Shown here: one piece after another, positions 41,182 through 52,503 of the stretch
Layout: each line of letters opens with the position of its first letter
Position numbering within the stretch: the first letter of the stretch is position 1
Origin: Heliopora coerulea
Taxonomy: Eukaryota > Cnidaria > Anthozoa > Scleralcyonacea > Helioporidae
Assembly (NCBI GenBank): GCA_030142905.1
Contig: JASJOG010000295.1
Location: 271,282-335,281 of the forward strand
Length of the DNA: 64,000 bases
Reading direction: 5' to 3'
The notes under the pieces: generated by a model
The model's input: only the letters and a program-made list of their open reading frames with translations
Told to the model about the DNA's origin: nothing
Database searches by the model: none
Program-made: the position numbers and the translations under genes

Positions 41182-41754
41182 AAGATCAAGTGTAGTATCT
41201 GTTCTTATCAGCTTAATATCTGGTATGCCAGGCAACGCCTGGCTCATATATTAAACTGATTTTTGGACCTCGGCCATGGGATTGAAGCTTGCTTCACCCT
41301 GGCCACGGGTTGTCTCGGTCTTGCACTAAATCCGAGTACGGCCCCTTCCCCAAAGGGGAAGAACAACAATAACAATTGAAATGATATGAAAGGAAAACGG
41401 TCAGAGCAGCAAGTAATGTGTTTTGTTTGTGCGATTACATTTCAGGTCAGCTTTGAATGTGTCCCTGGAGACGAAGCGCCGTGTCTCTGGAGAGCATGAT
41501 GCGGACAAGGTTGGCTGCTTGGCGATTGCAAGGAACGACAAGATGACGAACCATCGCCCGCCCGCCCGCCCGCCCGCCCACAGTTCCAAGGAGTAGCGAA
41601 GGAAATGCTAGAGATAAAACATGGTAGGTAATCATTTCAGTCATTCCTAGCTAAGTTGATGCACCAAGCAACGTTCCTACCACATGCGACAGTGTGAAAT
41701 GAACCAATCAAAACGTTGCCTTTCGCCGGAAAACGCATACTTACCTGACGCGAG

Positions 41755-42636
41755 TCTTGTGGTATCTGCCTCACAGAGTGGATCCATGCGCAGTGTGTGC
41801 TACAGCTGTAACACTCTGTAGGTAATTCGACTAGCCGATCCTTGTAATCGGACACGCTTCGCTCGTCGTTGAGCTTTCTTTTAGTTTTCTTCTTTAAAGT
41901 CTTGTGCTCTCACTCCTGGGAAGGCCGACACTTTAGGTGCTCCGGATACCATTCGGTGTTCGGGGAGGGTCGAGAGCACCCTACTCTTTGAGTAGGCATT
42001 TCTTTTCCTGTAGTGGTTTTTTGGCTTTCTTTCTCTTTTCTGTGTTCTGCGTTTTAGCAGAACACTTTAGTGTTAGTTAGTGTTTTTTAGCGTCTTTGGC
42101 CTCCATTTGCCGTGTAGTGAGGTCAAAGACTAGACTGTTATAACTATTAGTGTTGGTCCCACAATTTTCGGGACCGTTTTCTATTACTCATTAGTAGTGT
42201 TTGTCCCATAATTTTTGGGACGGTGTTTTAGTCTTATCTGGCCTCCACTCATCCGTAGCGAGGTCAGAGACTTTAATTTGCTTTATCTTCCTTATATTAC
42301 AATTAGTGTTTGGTTTTTGGCCCCCATTTCTCTGTAGTGGGGTCAACACCTTGAATTTTCATAACTATTAGTGTTACTTTGTTCTCGACCTCCATTTGTA
42401 GTGGGGTCACCGTCTTGATTTTCATAACACTAGAGTTCTTCCTTCCTTTGGCCTCCATTTCATACGTAGAGGGGTCAAAGACCTGCTTTTATTATATTCT
42501 TAGTGTTTTCTCTGTCCTTTGACCTCCATTCACCTGTAGCGGGGTCAAAGGCTTGCTTCCAGTGTTAGTCCCATTGTTTTAGGGACTGTGTTTTTACCTT
42601 CGTGTTCTTTCTTCTTTCTTTCTTTTTCATTTCAGC
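41755..42636 (+). other. Structured 5' UTR with six hairpin repeats
   Basis: Repeats start near 42098, 42240, 42319, 42388, 42450 and 42520. A small hairpin near 41870 reads GCTC/GAGC where the other copy has GCCC/GGGC, a compensated change. A pyrimidine tract and CAG precede the ORF1 ATG. Confidence 0.6.
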
Positions 42637-45033
42637 ATGCCGTCTCTTTCCACCTCATATACTCCAGAGGACTATGCCCTCTGGAACCAGACGACATGCT
42701 TATTTACTTTAAGTAAAAAAATTGTAGGCTCGGACTCGTCATCGAAAGTCCGAGCCGAGTTTATCAAAGTGATCGGACCTGGCCGCATTTCCGGTGTCCA
42801 AATTCTCCCGGGTTACCAATTCCGGGTAGAATTGAAGACCGTCCGAGACAGGCAGTCCCTGGAACTCCGGGGACTAGATTTTAGGGGTGTCCATCTTACC
42901 CCCCGGCCTGCCTTCGAGGTCTTCCACCAAGTATTTGTGGACCAGGTCCCTTTCCAGGTGCCCAACGAGGCCTTTAAGACAGATCTAGGCCTGTATGGGC
43001 GGGTGGTCGCAGTGAAGCACCTCCCGGTAAAGGGCTACCCAAATATTCAGTCTGGCACCAGAATGGTGACCATGACCATTAAGACGCCAGTCCCACGTTA
43101 CATCAGGGTCGCTGGCTTCTCTTGCACCGCCGGCTACAAGGGACAACCATTTACCTGTAGCCGCTGTGACTCCCCGGGTCACAAAGAGAAGCAGTGCCCA
43201 TTGAGGACTGGCGCAAAGTCCTTTGCCGGTGCTGTACGGGACCGTAGATCAGGTCCCCCTCCCACCGCCCATACCAGTGCGGGCACCTCGGTCACTTTAG
43301 AGGGGGGTCGACGTCATCAGGACCCCCCGGTTGCCAAAAAGACCTCGGCCAAGCCTTCCGCTACCGGGAAGGGCGCTCCACAGCCTCCCCTCCGCCGAGG
43401 GGAGAAAAAACAGGCGTCCAAACCCCGGAACAACACCAACAGCGGGGGGCACAACAACAACAACAACAAAAAAGAGGCCGAGGCCGGTAGTGTGGAGACG
43501 GGCAAGGGTACACGCCGGTCTCCCCCCAGTTCGGAGGGTGGGCGTGTGCCCGACCCCTCCCTGTTCTTGGAAAGGATTGCTCCTTTCCCCATCGCGGCCA
43601 CAGGGGCACCCAAAAAAGGGGGTCGCCGTTCTTCTCTTGGCCCCCTACCCCGTTCCCAAAAACCCCTTACATGTAGTAGGCGGTCGGTGACCATAGCGCG
43701 TCACCGTTCAACATCCTGCCGCTCCACCATCGCGGCAAAAAGGGGTCGCTCCGACGCCTGGCCGGTGCGCAGTGTGCTACCCGGCCGTAAAGGGCGCTTG
43801 CGCATCTTTTGCGCAAAGAGCGGCTCCACACCGCCTACTCCTCCCACCACCACCCCTGTGGTCATCCCGGCCGCACCCACGGTGCGAGCCATTACAGGAC
43901 CGGCCAATAAGTTGGCCATCACTATTCACCCCCACAACACCGGGGGTGACGACTCGGCCAAGACGTTGGAATTGCCTCCAACGTCTTCTACAAAAGACCG
44001 TACCATGGCCGGGATGGCCGATGGTCCGGCCGGTCTTGATAGGGCCCTGGTTCCTTATACAGGGCCCCCTGAGGCTGAGGGTTCAGCCTCTGCGTTAGCC
44101 ATCATGGATGGTTCTGCCAAACAATTGGATCTGCCCCCTACATCATCCGCGGCAGATCCCACATTGGCAGAGATGGCTGACGCACGTCTCGTCCCTCCTC
44201 TCCCGGAGTCCGACTCCGAGGACGACCTGCGGGGCAACAACGTTGTTGACGTGCCCCTGGGGGATTCCCAGGCCCTGGAAGTATTTATGACCGGGGTCTC
44301 GACGCCCGTCAACCCAGGCACACCAACGCCTGAGATCCAGAGTTCTTCTGACTCTGGATCGGAAAGGATGGAGATAGCTTCTTTCTCTCCATCCCATGAC
44401 GGAGCTGTCATCCCCCCCGCGCCTACCGCCGTAGTCGCACAGGTCGCTAATGTGGTCGCATCGGATCACATTAGCCAATTTACGGCCTCGGAAGAAGGCC
44501 TAGTCGTGGTCCACACTGCTTCCCGTGTGGTGGAGCAGACCACCATAGTGGCCACGCAACAGGAGAGTGAGGGAGTAATACCTCCGACACCCGGTGTGAC
44601 AGGGGCCATCCAGCGGACTGTCGTTCAGTCCGCTGTGGGATCGACGATGGTCCTCCCGCCGGCCGTCCAACGTTGTTCGTTGGCGGAGGGCGGACCCGAT
44701 TCATTAGGGTCCACCCCCGACTGGCAGCCATCCGCGCTGGCGCCATTACCTCCTTGCCAGCGCTCCGAGTCTGAGGCTTCAAACCCTCAGCTCACCTATG
44801 ATGGCTGCTCCGACCAGCTTCCGATGTCCGACGACGAATACGCGTCGGCATCAGAGTCGAGCGACGACGACAAGACCTTGGCCGTGTCGGTCAAGGTAGA
44901 AGAACCATCAACCTTGATGGTTCTACGTCGTCGTGGTAGCCGTGGCCCCCGTTCGGGGCCGCTGCCGTTACCCCCTCCGGAGCTTTCCCCAATCGTGGTG
45001 GTTAGCTCCGACGAGGAGGAGAACCACTCCTAG
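42637..45033 (+). CDS. ORF1 protein of U1-targeting element (798 aa)
   Basis: Near-identical to the protein at 13358. The zinc knuckle reads CSRCDSPGHKEKQC. Differences cluster in the low-complexity region, including an AAC-repeat expansion near 43452 that adds Asn residues. Confidence 0.85.
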   Translation: MPSLSTSYTPEDYALWNQTTCLFTLSKKIVGSDSSSKVRAEFIKVIGPGRISGVQILPGYQFRVELKTVRDRQSLELRGLDFRGVHLTPRPAFEVFHQVFVDQVPFQVPNEAFKTDLGLYGRVVAVKHLPVKGYPNIQSGTRMVTMTIKTPVPRYIRVAGFSCTAGYKGQPFTCSRCDSPGHKEKQCPLRTGAKSFAGAVRDRRSGPPPTAHTSAGTSVTLEGGRRHQDPPVAKKTSAKPSATGKGAPQPPLRRGEKKQASKPRNNTNSGGHNNNNNKKEAEAGSVETGKGTRRSPPSSEGGRVPDPSLFLERIAPFPIAATGAPKKGGRRSSLGPLPRSQKPLTCSRRSVTIARHRSTSCRSTIAAKRGRSDAWPVRSVLPGRKGRLRIFCAKSGSTPPTPPTTTPVVIPAAPTVRAITGPANKLAITIHPHNTGGDDSAKTLELPPTSSTKDRTMAGMADGPAGLDRALVPYTGPPEAEGSASALAIMDGSAKQLDLPPTSSAADPTLAEMADARLVPPLPESDSEDDLRGNNVVDVPLGDSQALEVFMTGVSTPVNPGTPTPEIQSSSDSGSERMEIASFSPSHDGAVIPPAPTAVVAQVANVVASDHISQFTASEEGLVVVHTASRVVEQTTIVATQQESEGVIPPTPGVTGAIQRTVVQSAVGSTMVLPPAVQRCSLAEGGPDSLGSTPDWQPSALAPLPPCQRSESEASNPQLTYDGCSDQLPMSDDEYASASESSDDDKTLAVSVKVEEPSTLMVLRRRGSRGPRSGPLPLPPPELSPIVVVSSDEEENHS

Positions 45034-45041
45034 ACATGACA

Positions 45042-48000
45042 ATGTTCAGCGTGGTCTCGCTCAACATCAACGGTCTTAATGACCGTACTAAGCGGACCAC
45101 CTTCATTCACTGGTTGCAGTGTTTGAAGGCTGACATTGTCTGTCTGCAAGAGACGCACGCCGCGTCTCATGCAACATTCAGGAGTTGGTTTTCCAACTCA
45201 GGGTATGCGGTAGCTTCTTCCTGCATTTCCAACAAACGTGCAGGAACGGCTATCCTAGTCTCCTCTAAACACCGCCTAGACAAAGTCTGGCGGGACGAAG
45301 CTGGTCGTTTTGTTCAAGCGGAGGTAGGCATAGGGGAGCAAGTCCTTCGTTTTGTCTCCCTCTATGCCCCAAATAGTAATCCGGCACGAAACAAATTTTT
45401 CGCTTCGTTGCCGGATTTAATGGATATGTGTCGCCCCACATTTGTATGTGGGGATTTTAATGCGGTGTTGGACCCCGACCTCGATCGACGCCATCCTCGA
45501 TCCTTTCAGAGGCCGGCTCCAAACCGCTCTGCCGAAAGCGTGACTGCCCTTCAGGCCTTGTTGTCAGCAACTCAGACCTTTCCAACGTGGCGCTCCCTTC
45601 ACCCAGGAGTACGTACTTACTCCTGGGATCATGCTTCGGGAGATTGCTCCTCCCGAATCGACATGATCTGGGCGCCCACAGGTCTGAAGGACCAGATCCA
45701 GGACTGCGATTACTATCCGTCCTTCTTCACGGATCACCGTTATATCCAGGTTACCTTCTCCCTCGACACAACCTCCGAGGTGAGAGGCCCTGGATATTGG
45801 AAATTTAACATCTCACTCCTCGAAGATCAGGAGTACTGTGATCTCGTGAAGTCGTTCTGGTCCTTTTGGAAGACGCAAGAGTCTGGAGGGGATTTTGAGA
45901 ACTCCTTGGACTGGTGGGACATGGGGAAGTTTTATCTCAGGGAGGTAACTCGTAGTTTTGCCAAAACTAAGGCTCTAGCTAGCTCGTCTGCCCAACGCCT
46001 CTTGTTGCGCCGCCTCCGAACACTCCAGCGTCGGTTTGACGCTGGAGATTCGACCGCTTTCGGAGAGCTGTGCGCCGTACAAGAGGAATTGCGAGAATAC
46101 GAGCTGCACGCAGCTCAAGCGGCGCAGGTCCGCTCTCGCTGCAGATGGGCTGAAGAAGGAGAAGTGTCGTCTGGCTACTTCTTCTCGCTAGAGCAGAAAC
46201 ATCGATCAAAGCAGACTATGAGTGCCATCAAAGACCCTGAGACGGGGACGGTCCGCCACGACCCGATCGACATCTTGGGAGTGTGGCGGACCTACTACGA
46301 GCAGCTCTTTACAGCTCAGAGCTGCGATTCCCCCACCCAGGACCACCTGTTGTCCAAGCTAGTTCGGACTCTCGCTCCTGGTGAGCGAGAGCTCTGTGAA
46401 GGACTCCTCACGTCGGAAGAGTGCGAAGCGGCCCTTAAAGGGATGTCTGCTGGTAAGACTCCCGGGTCGGACGGCTTTCCGATGGAGTTCTATTCGCGCT
46501 TTTGGCCAGTCCTCGGCGCCGATCTCGTGCGTATTCTCAATCTAGCGTACGAGGTCGGGCAATTATCCATCTCCCAACGCCGAGGACTCATCATTGTATT
46601 GTATAAAAAGGGCGACCGGTTACTGACGAAGAACTGGCGCCCTATAAGTCTCTTAAATGTCGACTATAAAATCGCCACCCGCGCTATCGCGGGTCGGCTT
46701 TTAAAAGTAATCGGTTCGGTGGTGTCACCGGACCAAACTTGTGGAGTTCCCGGGAGATCCATAAGCGAAAACCTTTCCACCATCAGGGACCTAATCGACC
46801 ACGCAGCGATGGAGGATATCCCCGTCGCCCTTCTCTCATTAGATCAAGAGAAGGCCTTCGATCGTGTCGACTGGGGATTCCTCTCGCGCGTCCTAGAAAC
46901 CATGGGTTTCGGTCCCGGTTTTCGCAAGTGGATCTCGATATTCTATACGAACATAGAATCCGCCGTAGTCATCAACGGCTGGACTTCCCCTAGCCTCCAC
47001 CCGTCTCGTGGAGTGCGACAGGGTTGTCCTCTCTCCCCGTTACTTTACGTCCTCTGTGCCGAGGTGCTAGCTTGCAATCTGCGAGCTGCACCCGGCATCA
47101 ACGGAGTCCAACTTCCCAACTCTTTAGAGGAACTGAGGGTATCGGGGTATGCCGACGACACTACGGTGGTAGTTACTACGGAGAACTCCATCACAGAAGT
47201 TTTAAACGTTTACGACCTCTACGAGCTGGGCTCGGGGTCGAAACTAAATTTAGGCAAGTCGAAGGCCATGTGGGTCGGCAAATGGAAAGATCGTACCGAC
47301 CGGCCCCATGGTCTCCATTGGGTAACGGAGTTACCATTACTCGGGGCAGTTTTTTCTGCCTCGGATTATTCAAGTGCCACCTGGGACCCCAAAGTAGAGA
47401 AGGTAGAGAAGCGTCTTGCATCCTGGAAGGGTCGTTCTCTTTCCTTTCAGGGCAAGGCGCTCATTATAAATGCATTAGCATTGTCCCAGATCTGGCACTT
47501 GTGCTCTATATTCGTGATGCCAGCAAAGGTGGCATCGCGAATTAACAAGGCGATTTGGTCTTTCTTTTGGTCGGGCGGCCGAGATCTAGTCGCCCGCAGG
47601 AGTATGGTTCAGCCGCGAGCCCACGGAGGCTTTGGTATCGTGGACTTTCGGTTGAAAGCGGACGCTATGGCGCTTCAGTGGCTAAAGCGGTTCCGCAGCG
47701 ACTCCTGCGCCAAATGGAAGACCTTCTTTTTCCATAATTTTTACCGGGTCTTCATGTATGACCCGGTGACATCCCTTAAGTTAGGTAGCACTTTATTTAA
47801 CCGCACTAGGTGTTCACGTCTCCCGACCTTTTACAAACATCTGGTCGAGGCCTGGAGAAAATTACATGGCGGCGTCTTGGCAGACGGTCGTTTGGCCCTC
47901 GGTGTCGAGCGGGACGCCCCTCTAGAGGTGGCGTCCATGTCCACCCAGTCTGCCTACCGCGTTGGACTTGCTATCCAACGCGAACCACCACACTGCGTCG

Positions 48001-48602
48001 CCAAATTCCGCCCCACATACGGCGAGCTCCATTGGCCCGAGACGTGGCACCAATTAAGCTACCTGACTCTGGACAGGACGATAGTTGATCTGAACTGGAA
48101 GATCGCGCACGGAGTTTTATACACCGCCTCGCGGCTGGTCCGCAGTTTTGGCTACCGCAACGTCGATCCCCGGTGCCATTGCGGTGCAGAAGAAGAGACG
48201 CTGGCTCATCTCTTCTTCGAATGCTCCTTTGCGCAGTTCTTGATCAACTGGGTATACTTCCATCTTCTGTCTGTGGATCCATCTGCTGGCCCGTTCACCG
48301 TCACCGAAGTTCTCTTCGGTTTTCCGCCAGCACGCCGCAGACGCATACCCCAGATCGTGATGTGGATGCTACACGTGATGAAGCATCGCATCTGGCTAGC
48401 CCGGAACAACTTTAGGTTCCGCGGAACGCCACCTGTCCCGGATGATTATATCCAAGGGGCCATCGTCCGTATCAAGTTTGTCTTGGCACTAAGAGCACGC
48501 CAATGCCATACGGACGCACAACGCGAGCGTTTTAGAAAAGAGTGGCTCGCAAATGGTACCCTTGGTCGCCTTGTTTCGGAGAAGCTGGTCTTCTCTTTTT
48601 AA
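45042..48602 (+). CDS. ORF2: APE endonuclease-reverse transcriptase (1,186 aa)
   Basis: Same domain order as at 15751. The start chosen is the ATG conserved in both copies; this copy also has an in-frame ATG 6 nt upstream (45036). It has CGDFNAVLD with Cys, SRIDMIW, DQEKAFDRV and YADD. The C-terminal finger has one extra residue (CX1CX8HX4C). Confidence 0.92.
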   Translation: MFSVVSLNINGLNDRTKRTTFIHWLQCLKADIVCLQETHAASHATFRSWFSNSGYAVASSCISNKRAGTAILVSSKHRLDKVWRDEAGRFVQAEVGIGEQVLRFVSLYAPNSNPARNKFFASLPDLMDMCRPTFVCGDFNAVLDPDLDRRHPRSFQRPAPNRSAESVTALQALLSATQTFPTWRSLHPGVRTYSWDHASGDCSSRIDMIWAPTGLKDQIQDCDYYPSFFTDHRYIQVTFSLDTTSEVRGPGYWKFNISLLEDQEYCDLVKSFWSFWKTQESGGDFENSLDWWDMGKFYLREVTRSFAKTKALASSSAQRLLLRRLRTLQRRFDAGDSTAFGELCAVQEELREYELHAAQAAQVRSRCRWAEEGEVSSGYFFSLEQKHRSKQTMSAIKDPETGTVRHDPIDILGVWRTYYEQLFTAQSCDSPTQDHLLSKLVRTLAPGERELCEGLLTSEECEAALKGMSAGKTPGSDGFPMEFYSRFWPVLGADLVRILNLAYEVGQLSISQRRGLIIVLYKKGDRLLTKNWRPISLLNVDYKIATRAIAGRLLKVIGSVVSPDQTCGVPGRSISENLSTIRDLIDHAAMEDIPVALLSLDQEKAFDRVDWGFLSRVLETMGFGPGFRKWISIFYTNIESAVVINGWTSPSLHPSRGVRQGCPLSPLLYVLCAEVLACNLRAAPGINGVQLPNSLEELRVSGYADDTTVVVTTENSITEVLNVYDLYELGSGSKLNLGKSKAMWVGKWKDRTDRPHGLHWVTELPLLGAVFSASDYSSATWDPKVEKVEKRLASWKGRSLSFQGKALIINALALSQIWHLCSIFVMPAKVASRINKAIWSFFWSGGRDLVARRSMVQPRAHGGFGIVDFRLKADAMALQWLKRFRSDSCAKWKTFFFHNFYRVFMYDPVTSLKLGSTLFNRTRCSRLPTFYKHLVEAWRKLHGGVLADGRLALGVERDAPLEVASMSTQSAYRVGLAIQREPPHCVAKFRPTYGELHWPETWHQLSYLTLDRTIVDLNWKIAHGVLYTASRLVRSFGYRNVDPRCHCGAEEETLAHLFFECSFAQFLINWVYFHLLSVDPSAGPFTVTEVLFGFPPARRRRIPQIVMWMLHVMKHRIWLARNNFRFRGTPPVPDDYIQGAIVRIKFVLALRARQCHTDAQRERFRKEWLANGTLGRLVSEKLVFSF

Positions 48603-48949
48603 CGTTTTTAACCTCTTTTGTTAGGTCCCGGCCTCGGCGGTCACCTTAATTGGTCGTACTTCCGTTGTCGGGACGTTGTTTCTTCTAGGCTTCCTAGGAT
48701 TCCTGTTTTTAACGTTTTTAACGTTTTTAACTTTTTTAACCTCTTTCTCTTCTAGGTTCCGGCCTCGGCGGTCGCCTTAACTGGTTGTACTTCCGTTGTC
48801 GGAACACTAGCTCTTTTAGGTTTCCTAGGATTCCTTTTTTCAATTCTTTTTCTTGTAGAAAAATTATCTTGCGTCAGAACTTAGCTTCCGACTTTGGGGG
48901 TGAGGGTCATGCCCTCAGCTAGTTTGCGGCTTTGTAGGCCCCCCCTGTT
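48603..48949 (+). other. 3' UTR with duplicated hairpin module
   Basis: Same two modules as in the first copy. The second module pairs GTTCCG with CGGAAC, restoring a Watson-Crick pair where the first copy has a wobble. Confidence 0.55.
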
Positions 48950-48999
48950 AAAGATATACTCATTGCACTTACGCCCTTGGAGCGTAAGAGTATATCTTT
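48950..48999 (+). other. Terminal hairpin with 7-nt AUUGCAC bulge
   Basis: Identical to 19659-19708, with the ATTGCAC bulge at 48962-48968. It is preserved although the surrounding UTR has changed. Confidence 0.75.
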
Positions 49000-49097
49000 A
49001 TCAAAATAAAACTTACCTGACGCGAGAGGTACTTTGATCATGAAGGAAGTCCTCTCAGGATGAGGCCCTCTCATTGCACTTCGATTGGGTTGACTCC

Positions 49098-49129
<32 letters not shown>

Positions 49130-49335
49130 TATAATTTCTGTTAGTGGGGACCTGCGTTCGCGCTCGTCCCCTCCCTCCCTCCCTATCAAAGCGTAAAGCT
49201 GAAGTGAAAACGGATTAGTGAGTGAAACACGATGTAGGTGATGGTGTAGTTCGGTGCGTTCCTAACAATATCTTCGTCCAGTTGGCCGCCACACACAGCG
49301 CTAGCTATAAAAATGCTATAGTCCTTACGCCTCCT

Positions 49336-49454
49336 GTCTACGACCATACCACCGGGAAAGCACCGGTTCTCGTCAGATCACCGAAGTTAAGCCCGGTCGG
49401 GCGGAGTTAGTACTTGGATGGGTGACCGCCTGGGAATACCCCGTGTTGTAGTCT
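49336..49454 (+). rRNA. 5S: 5S ribosomal RNA
   Basis: Complete copy. Confidence 0.95.
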
Positions 49455-49585
49455 TTGTTTGCCGAACAATAAGGTACGCTACAGCAACGTCCGCTGACCA
49501 AAACGAACCACAACATGTTTGTCGGCGTTTTTCGTTCTTAAACTGATTTTTTTCCTTTTCGCTATCGCTTCTCGGCCTCTTGGCT

Positions 49586-51207
49586 TGGACAAGAGGTGTC
49601 TGTGAGTTCACTTGCGATCACGAAACGACGATCAAGAGCTGATCTACGAGTTCTACGAGTCTTCGAGTGCTGTTAGACGCTGGTGGTGGATGCCATGCTT
49701 GAGTCTCCGACTCATAACACTGCCACGTCTTCCGACGAGATTAACAACGTCTCAAGTGGTGCCGTAGCTGTTGACCGTGCCCAGAGTGGCGGTTCTTTTC
49801 AGAGCCTTACAGCTGCGGCCCTCTTGCCCCACAGGGATCGCTGTGCCATGGTGGAAATACCGGAGCTTGCTCTTCGAGGGAAGCCACCACTGAAGCCGGA
49901 AGAAGTCTGGGACACCTTTGGCAAGGATTTTGTCCCAATAAATGACTTCTTTACTTGCATCCAGCTGGTCCGGCCAAACCGCCTCAGAGTCTGGTGCCCT
50001 TCTGCCAACGTGTTAGAGGATGTTCTCAACACCGGGCTCACGCTTAGGGGCCATCCCCTAAGAATCAAACCAATTGTGGACAGATGCTGGCTGACAGTCA
50101 CACATTTGCCGTATGGTTTGCCAGAAAAGGCCATCACCGAATTTTTTTCTAAATTCGGTGAGGTACGAAGTCTCAGATTTGTACAGTTCCGTAAAATTTT
50201 TACGGGCACTGTCAAACTGTTGATGACATTGCACACAACTGTGCCTACACGAATCCGTGTACTCGGACATGCGGGCCTGGTCTATCACCCTGGCCAGGCT
50301 CGCACCTGCTTTCACTGTGGCAACGTGGGCCATGAGTCCAAACGTTGCCCGGGAAAAACGTCTCCGTCTCCCAAGCCAAAGCGAAAGAGACGCAGACCCA
50401 AGAAGACAACTGAGGCGACCAACCAACCGTCCAGTCAATCTAGGTCCTCGACCACAGTGTCAATGGAGGTTCCACCCGGGAATGACCAATCACAGGTCGT
50501 CCATCCAAACAGCAAGGAGCCCGATCAGTCCACACCTCCATCGGACTCCTCAAATGAATCACCACCTAACCCAACCACTACCGTCCCCAAGGACGAGGAA
50601 GAACAACCAGAGGAGGACAGTTCCCCAAAAGGAACATTTGGCCCTCCTATCTCCGAAAACATCGACGAACGAGTTGCCGCCAATCCTCCAACTGAGGAAA
50701 GGCCCATCCCGCAAGTATGCTGTACGGACCTACAACCAGCCCAGCATACGCTGAACACCAGCCGTAAAGCCGTACGAAAGGACAATCCAGCTCCTTTCGT
50801 CTTTGGCCTGGGTTTCGGGCGTTCACCGACGACCGAAATAGGAGTTTTTCACTTCCAAAAAGTAAAACCAGATACCAGGAGGAATCCGTCGGATCCTCCC
50901 AACAAGGTGTCTTCTCTAGTCTGACAAGGGTCTGCGGACCCACATGTATTCATCCCGAATCATACACGTTTTTTGTCACCTCACTCCTTCGGCAGGGCGT
51001 AGTTACTTCTGCTTCAGCCCTGTCGCGGGTGACCATGCGGAGAATCTGGCGCAAGGGAGTGGGTCTCGCGAGCCCATTTGGTCTGAGTATCTAGCGATAT
51101 GATACCTCCCTGGAGTTTGCCCTGTTGCACACAGCCCGGGTCGCATTGCACTACAGCAGACCCGTACCGTCAGGTACAAAGGTTGTCAGGGAAGTCAAGC
51201 TTAAAAC
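49586..51207 (+). mobile_element. ORF1-only element at U2 nt 22/23 (subfamily a, copy 4)
   Basis: 1,622 bp, matching the 29947 copy including the CTGACAAGGGTC variant. Confidence 0.85.
49695..50924 (+). CDS. ORF1-like zinc-knuckle protein (409 aa)
   Basis: The predicted protein is the same as that at 30056. Confidence 0.82.
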   Translation: MLESPTHNTATSSDEINNVSSGAVAVDRAQSGGSFQSLTAAALLPHRDRCAMVEIPELALRGKPPLKPEEVWDTFGKDFVPINDFFTCIQLVRPNRLRVWCPSANVLEDVLNTGLTLRGHPLRIKPIVDRCWLTVTHLPYGLPEKAITEFFSKFGEVRSLRFVQFRKIFTGTVKLLMTLHTTVPTRIRVLGHAGLVYHPGQARTCFHCGNVGHESKRCPGKTSPSPKPKRKRRRPKKTTEATNQPSSQSRSSTTVSMEVPPGNDQSQVVHPNSKEPDQSTPPSDSSNESPPNPTTTVPKDEEEQPEEDSSPKGTFGPPISENIDERVAANPPTEERPIPQVCCTDLQPAQHTLNTSRKAVRKDNPAPFVFGLGFGRSPTTEIGVFHFQKVKPDTRRNPSDPPNKVSSLV

Positions 51208-51762
51208 AAGATCAAGTGTAGTATCTGTTCTTATCAGCTTAATATCTGGTATGCCAGGCAACGCCTGGCTCATATATTAAACTGATTTTTGGACCTCGGC
51301 CATGGGATTGAAGCTTGCTTCACCCTGGCCACGGGTTGTCTCGGTCTTGCACTAAATCCGAGTACGGCCCCTTCCCCAAAGGGGAAGAACAACAATAACA
51401 ATTGAAATGATATGAAAGGAAAACGGTCAGAGCAGCAAGTAATGTGTTTTGTTTGTGCGATTACATTTCAGGTCAGCTTTGAATGTGTCCCTGGAGACGA
51501 AGCGCCGTGTCTCTGGAGAGCATGATGCGGACAAGGTTGGCTGCTTGGCGATTGCAAGGAACGACAAGATGACGAACCATCGCCCGCCCGCCCGCCCGCC
51601 CGCCCACAGTTCCAAGGAGTAGCGAAGGAAATGCTAGAGATAAAACATGGTAGGTAATCATTTCAGTCATTCCTAGCTAAGTTGATGCACCAAGCAACGT
51701 TCCTACCACATGCGACAGTGTGAAATGAACCAATCAAAACGTTGCCTTTCGCCGGAAAACGC

Positions 51763-51851
51763 ATACTTACCTGACGCGAGAGGTACTTTGATCATGAAGG
51801 AAGTCCTCTCAGGATGAGGCCCTCTCATTGCACTTCGATTGGGTTGACTCC

Positions 51852-51883
<32 letters not shown>

Positions 51884-51926
51884 TATAATTTCTGTTAGTG
51901 GGGACCTGCGTTCGCGCTCGTCCCCT
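51763..51926 (+). ncRNA. U1: U1 snRNA
   Basis: Full-length copy in an intact monomer. Confidence 0.95.
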
Positions 51927-52089
51927 CCCTCCCTCCCTATCAAAGCGTAAAGCTGAAGTGAAAACGGATTAGTGAGTGAAACACGATGTAGGTGATGGTG
52001 TAGTTCGGTGCGTTCCTAACAATATCTTCGTCCAGTTGGCCGCCACACACAGCGCTAGCTATAAAAATGCTATAGTCCTTACGCCTCCT

Positions 52090-52208
52090 GTCTACGACCA
52101 TACCACCGGGAAAGCACCGGTTCTCGTCAGATCACCGAAGTTAAGCCCGGTCGGGCGGAGTTAGTACTTGGATGGGTGACCGCCTGGGAATACCCCGTGT
52201 TGTAGTCT
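52090..52208 (+). rRNA. 5S: 5S ribosomal RNA
   Basis: Complete copy in an intact monomer. Confidence 0.95.
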
Positions 52209-52317
52209 TTGTTTGCCGAACAATAAGGTACGCTACAGCAACGTCCGCTGACCAAAACGAACCACAACATGTTTGTCGGCGTTTTTCGTTCTTAAACTGA
52301 TTTTTTTCCTTTTCGCT

Positions 52318-52503
52318 ATCGCTTCTCGGCCTCTTGGCTAAGATCAAGTGTAGTATCTGTTCTTATCAGCTTAATATCTGGTATGCCAGGCAACGCCTGG
52401 CTCATATATTAAACTGATTTTTGGACCTCGGCCATGGGATTGAAGCTTGCTTCACCCTGGCCACGGGTTGTCTCGGTCTTGCACTAAATCCGAGTACGGC
52501 CCC
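52318..52503 (+). ncRNA. U2: U2 snRNA (intact)
   Basis: Uninterrupted copy. Confidence 0.95.

Larger units (their letters stand above)
39428..41345 (+). pseudogene. U2: U2 snRNA split between nt 22 and 23
   Basis: Nt 1-22 are at 39428-39449 and nt 23-186 at 41182-41345. Confidence 0.9.
41755..49010 (+). mobile_element. U1 snRNA-targeting Tx1-like non-LTR retrotransposon (copy 2)
   Basis: 7,256 bp, collinear with the 12584 copy. The leader is longer by one hairpin repeat and the ORF1 Asn-codon tract is expanded. Both ORFs are open. Precise shared ends and the identical duplication in two diverged copies show that the target is specific. Confidence 0.9.
41737..49172 (+). pseudogene. U1: U1 snRNA split after nt 18
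   Basis: Nt 1-18 are at 41737-41754 and nt 3-164 at 49011-49172, with the same 16-nt duplication as at 12566. Confidence 0.9.
49564..51371 (+). pseudogene. U2: U2 snRNA split between nt 22 and 23
   Basis: Nt 1-22 are at 49564-49585 and nt 23-186 at 51208-51371. In this unit both U1 and U2 are disrupted. Confidence 0.9.
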
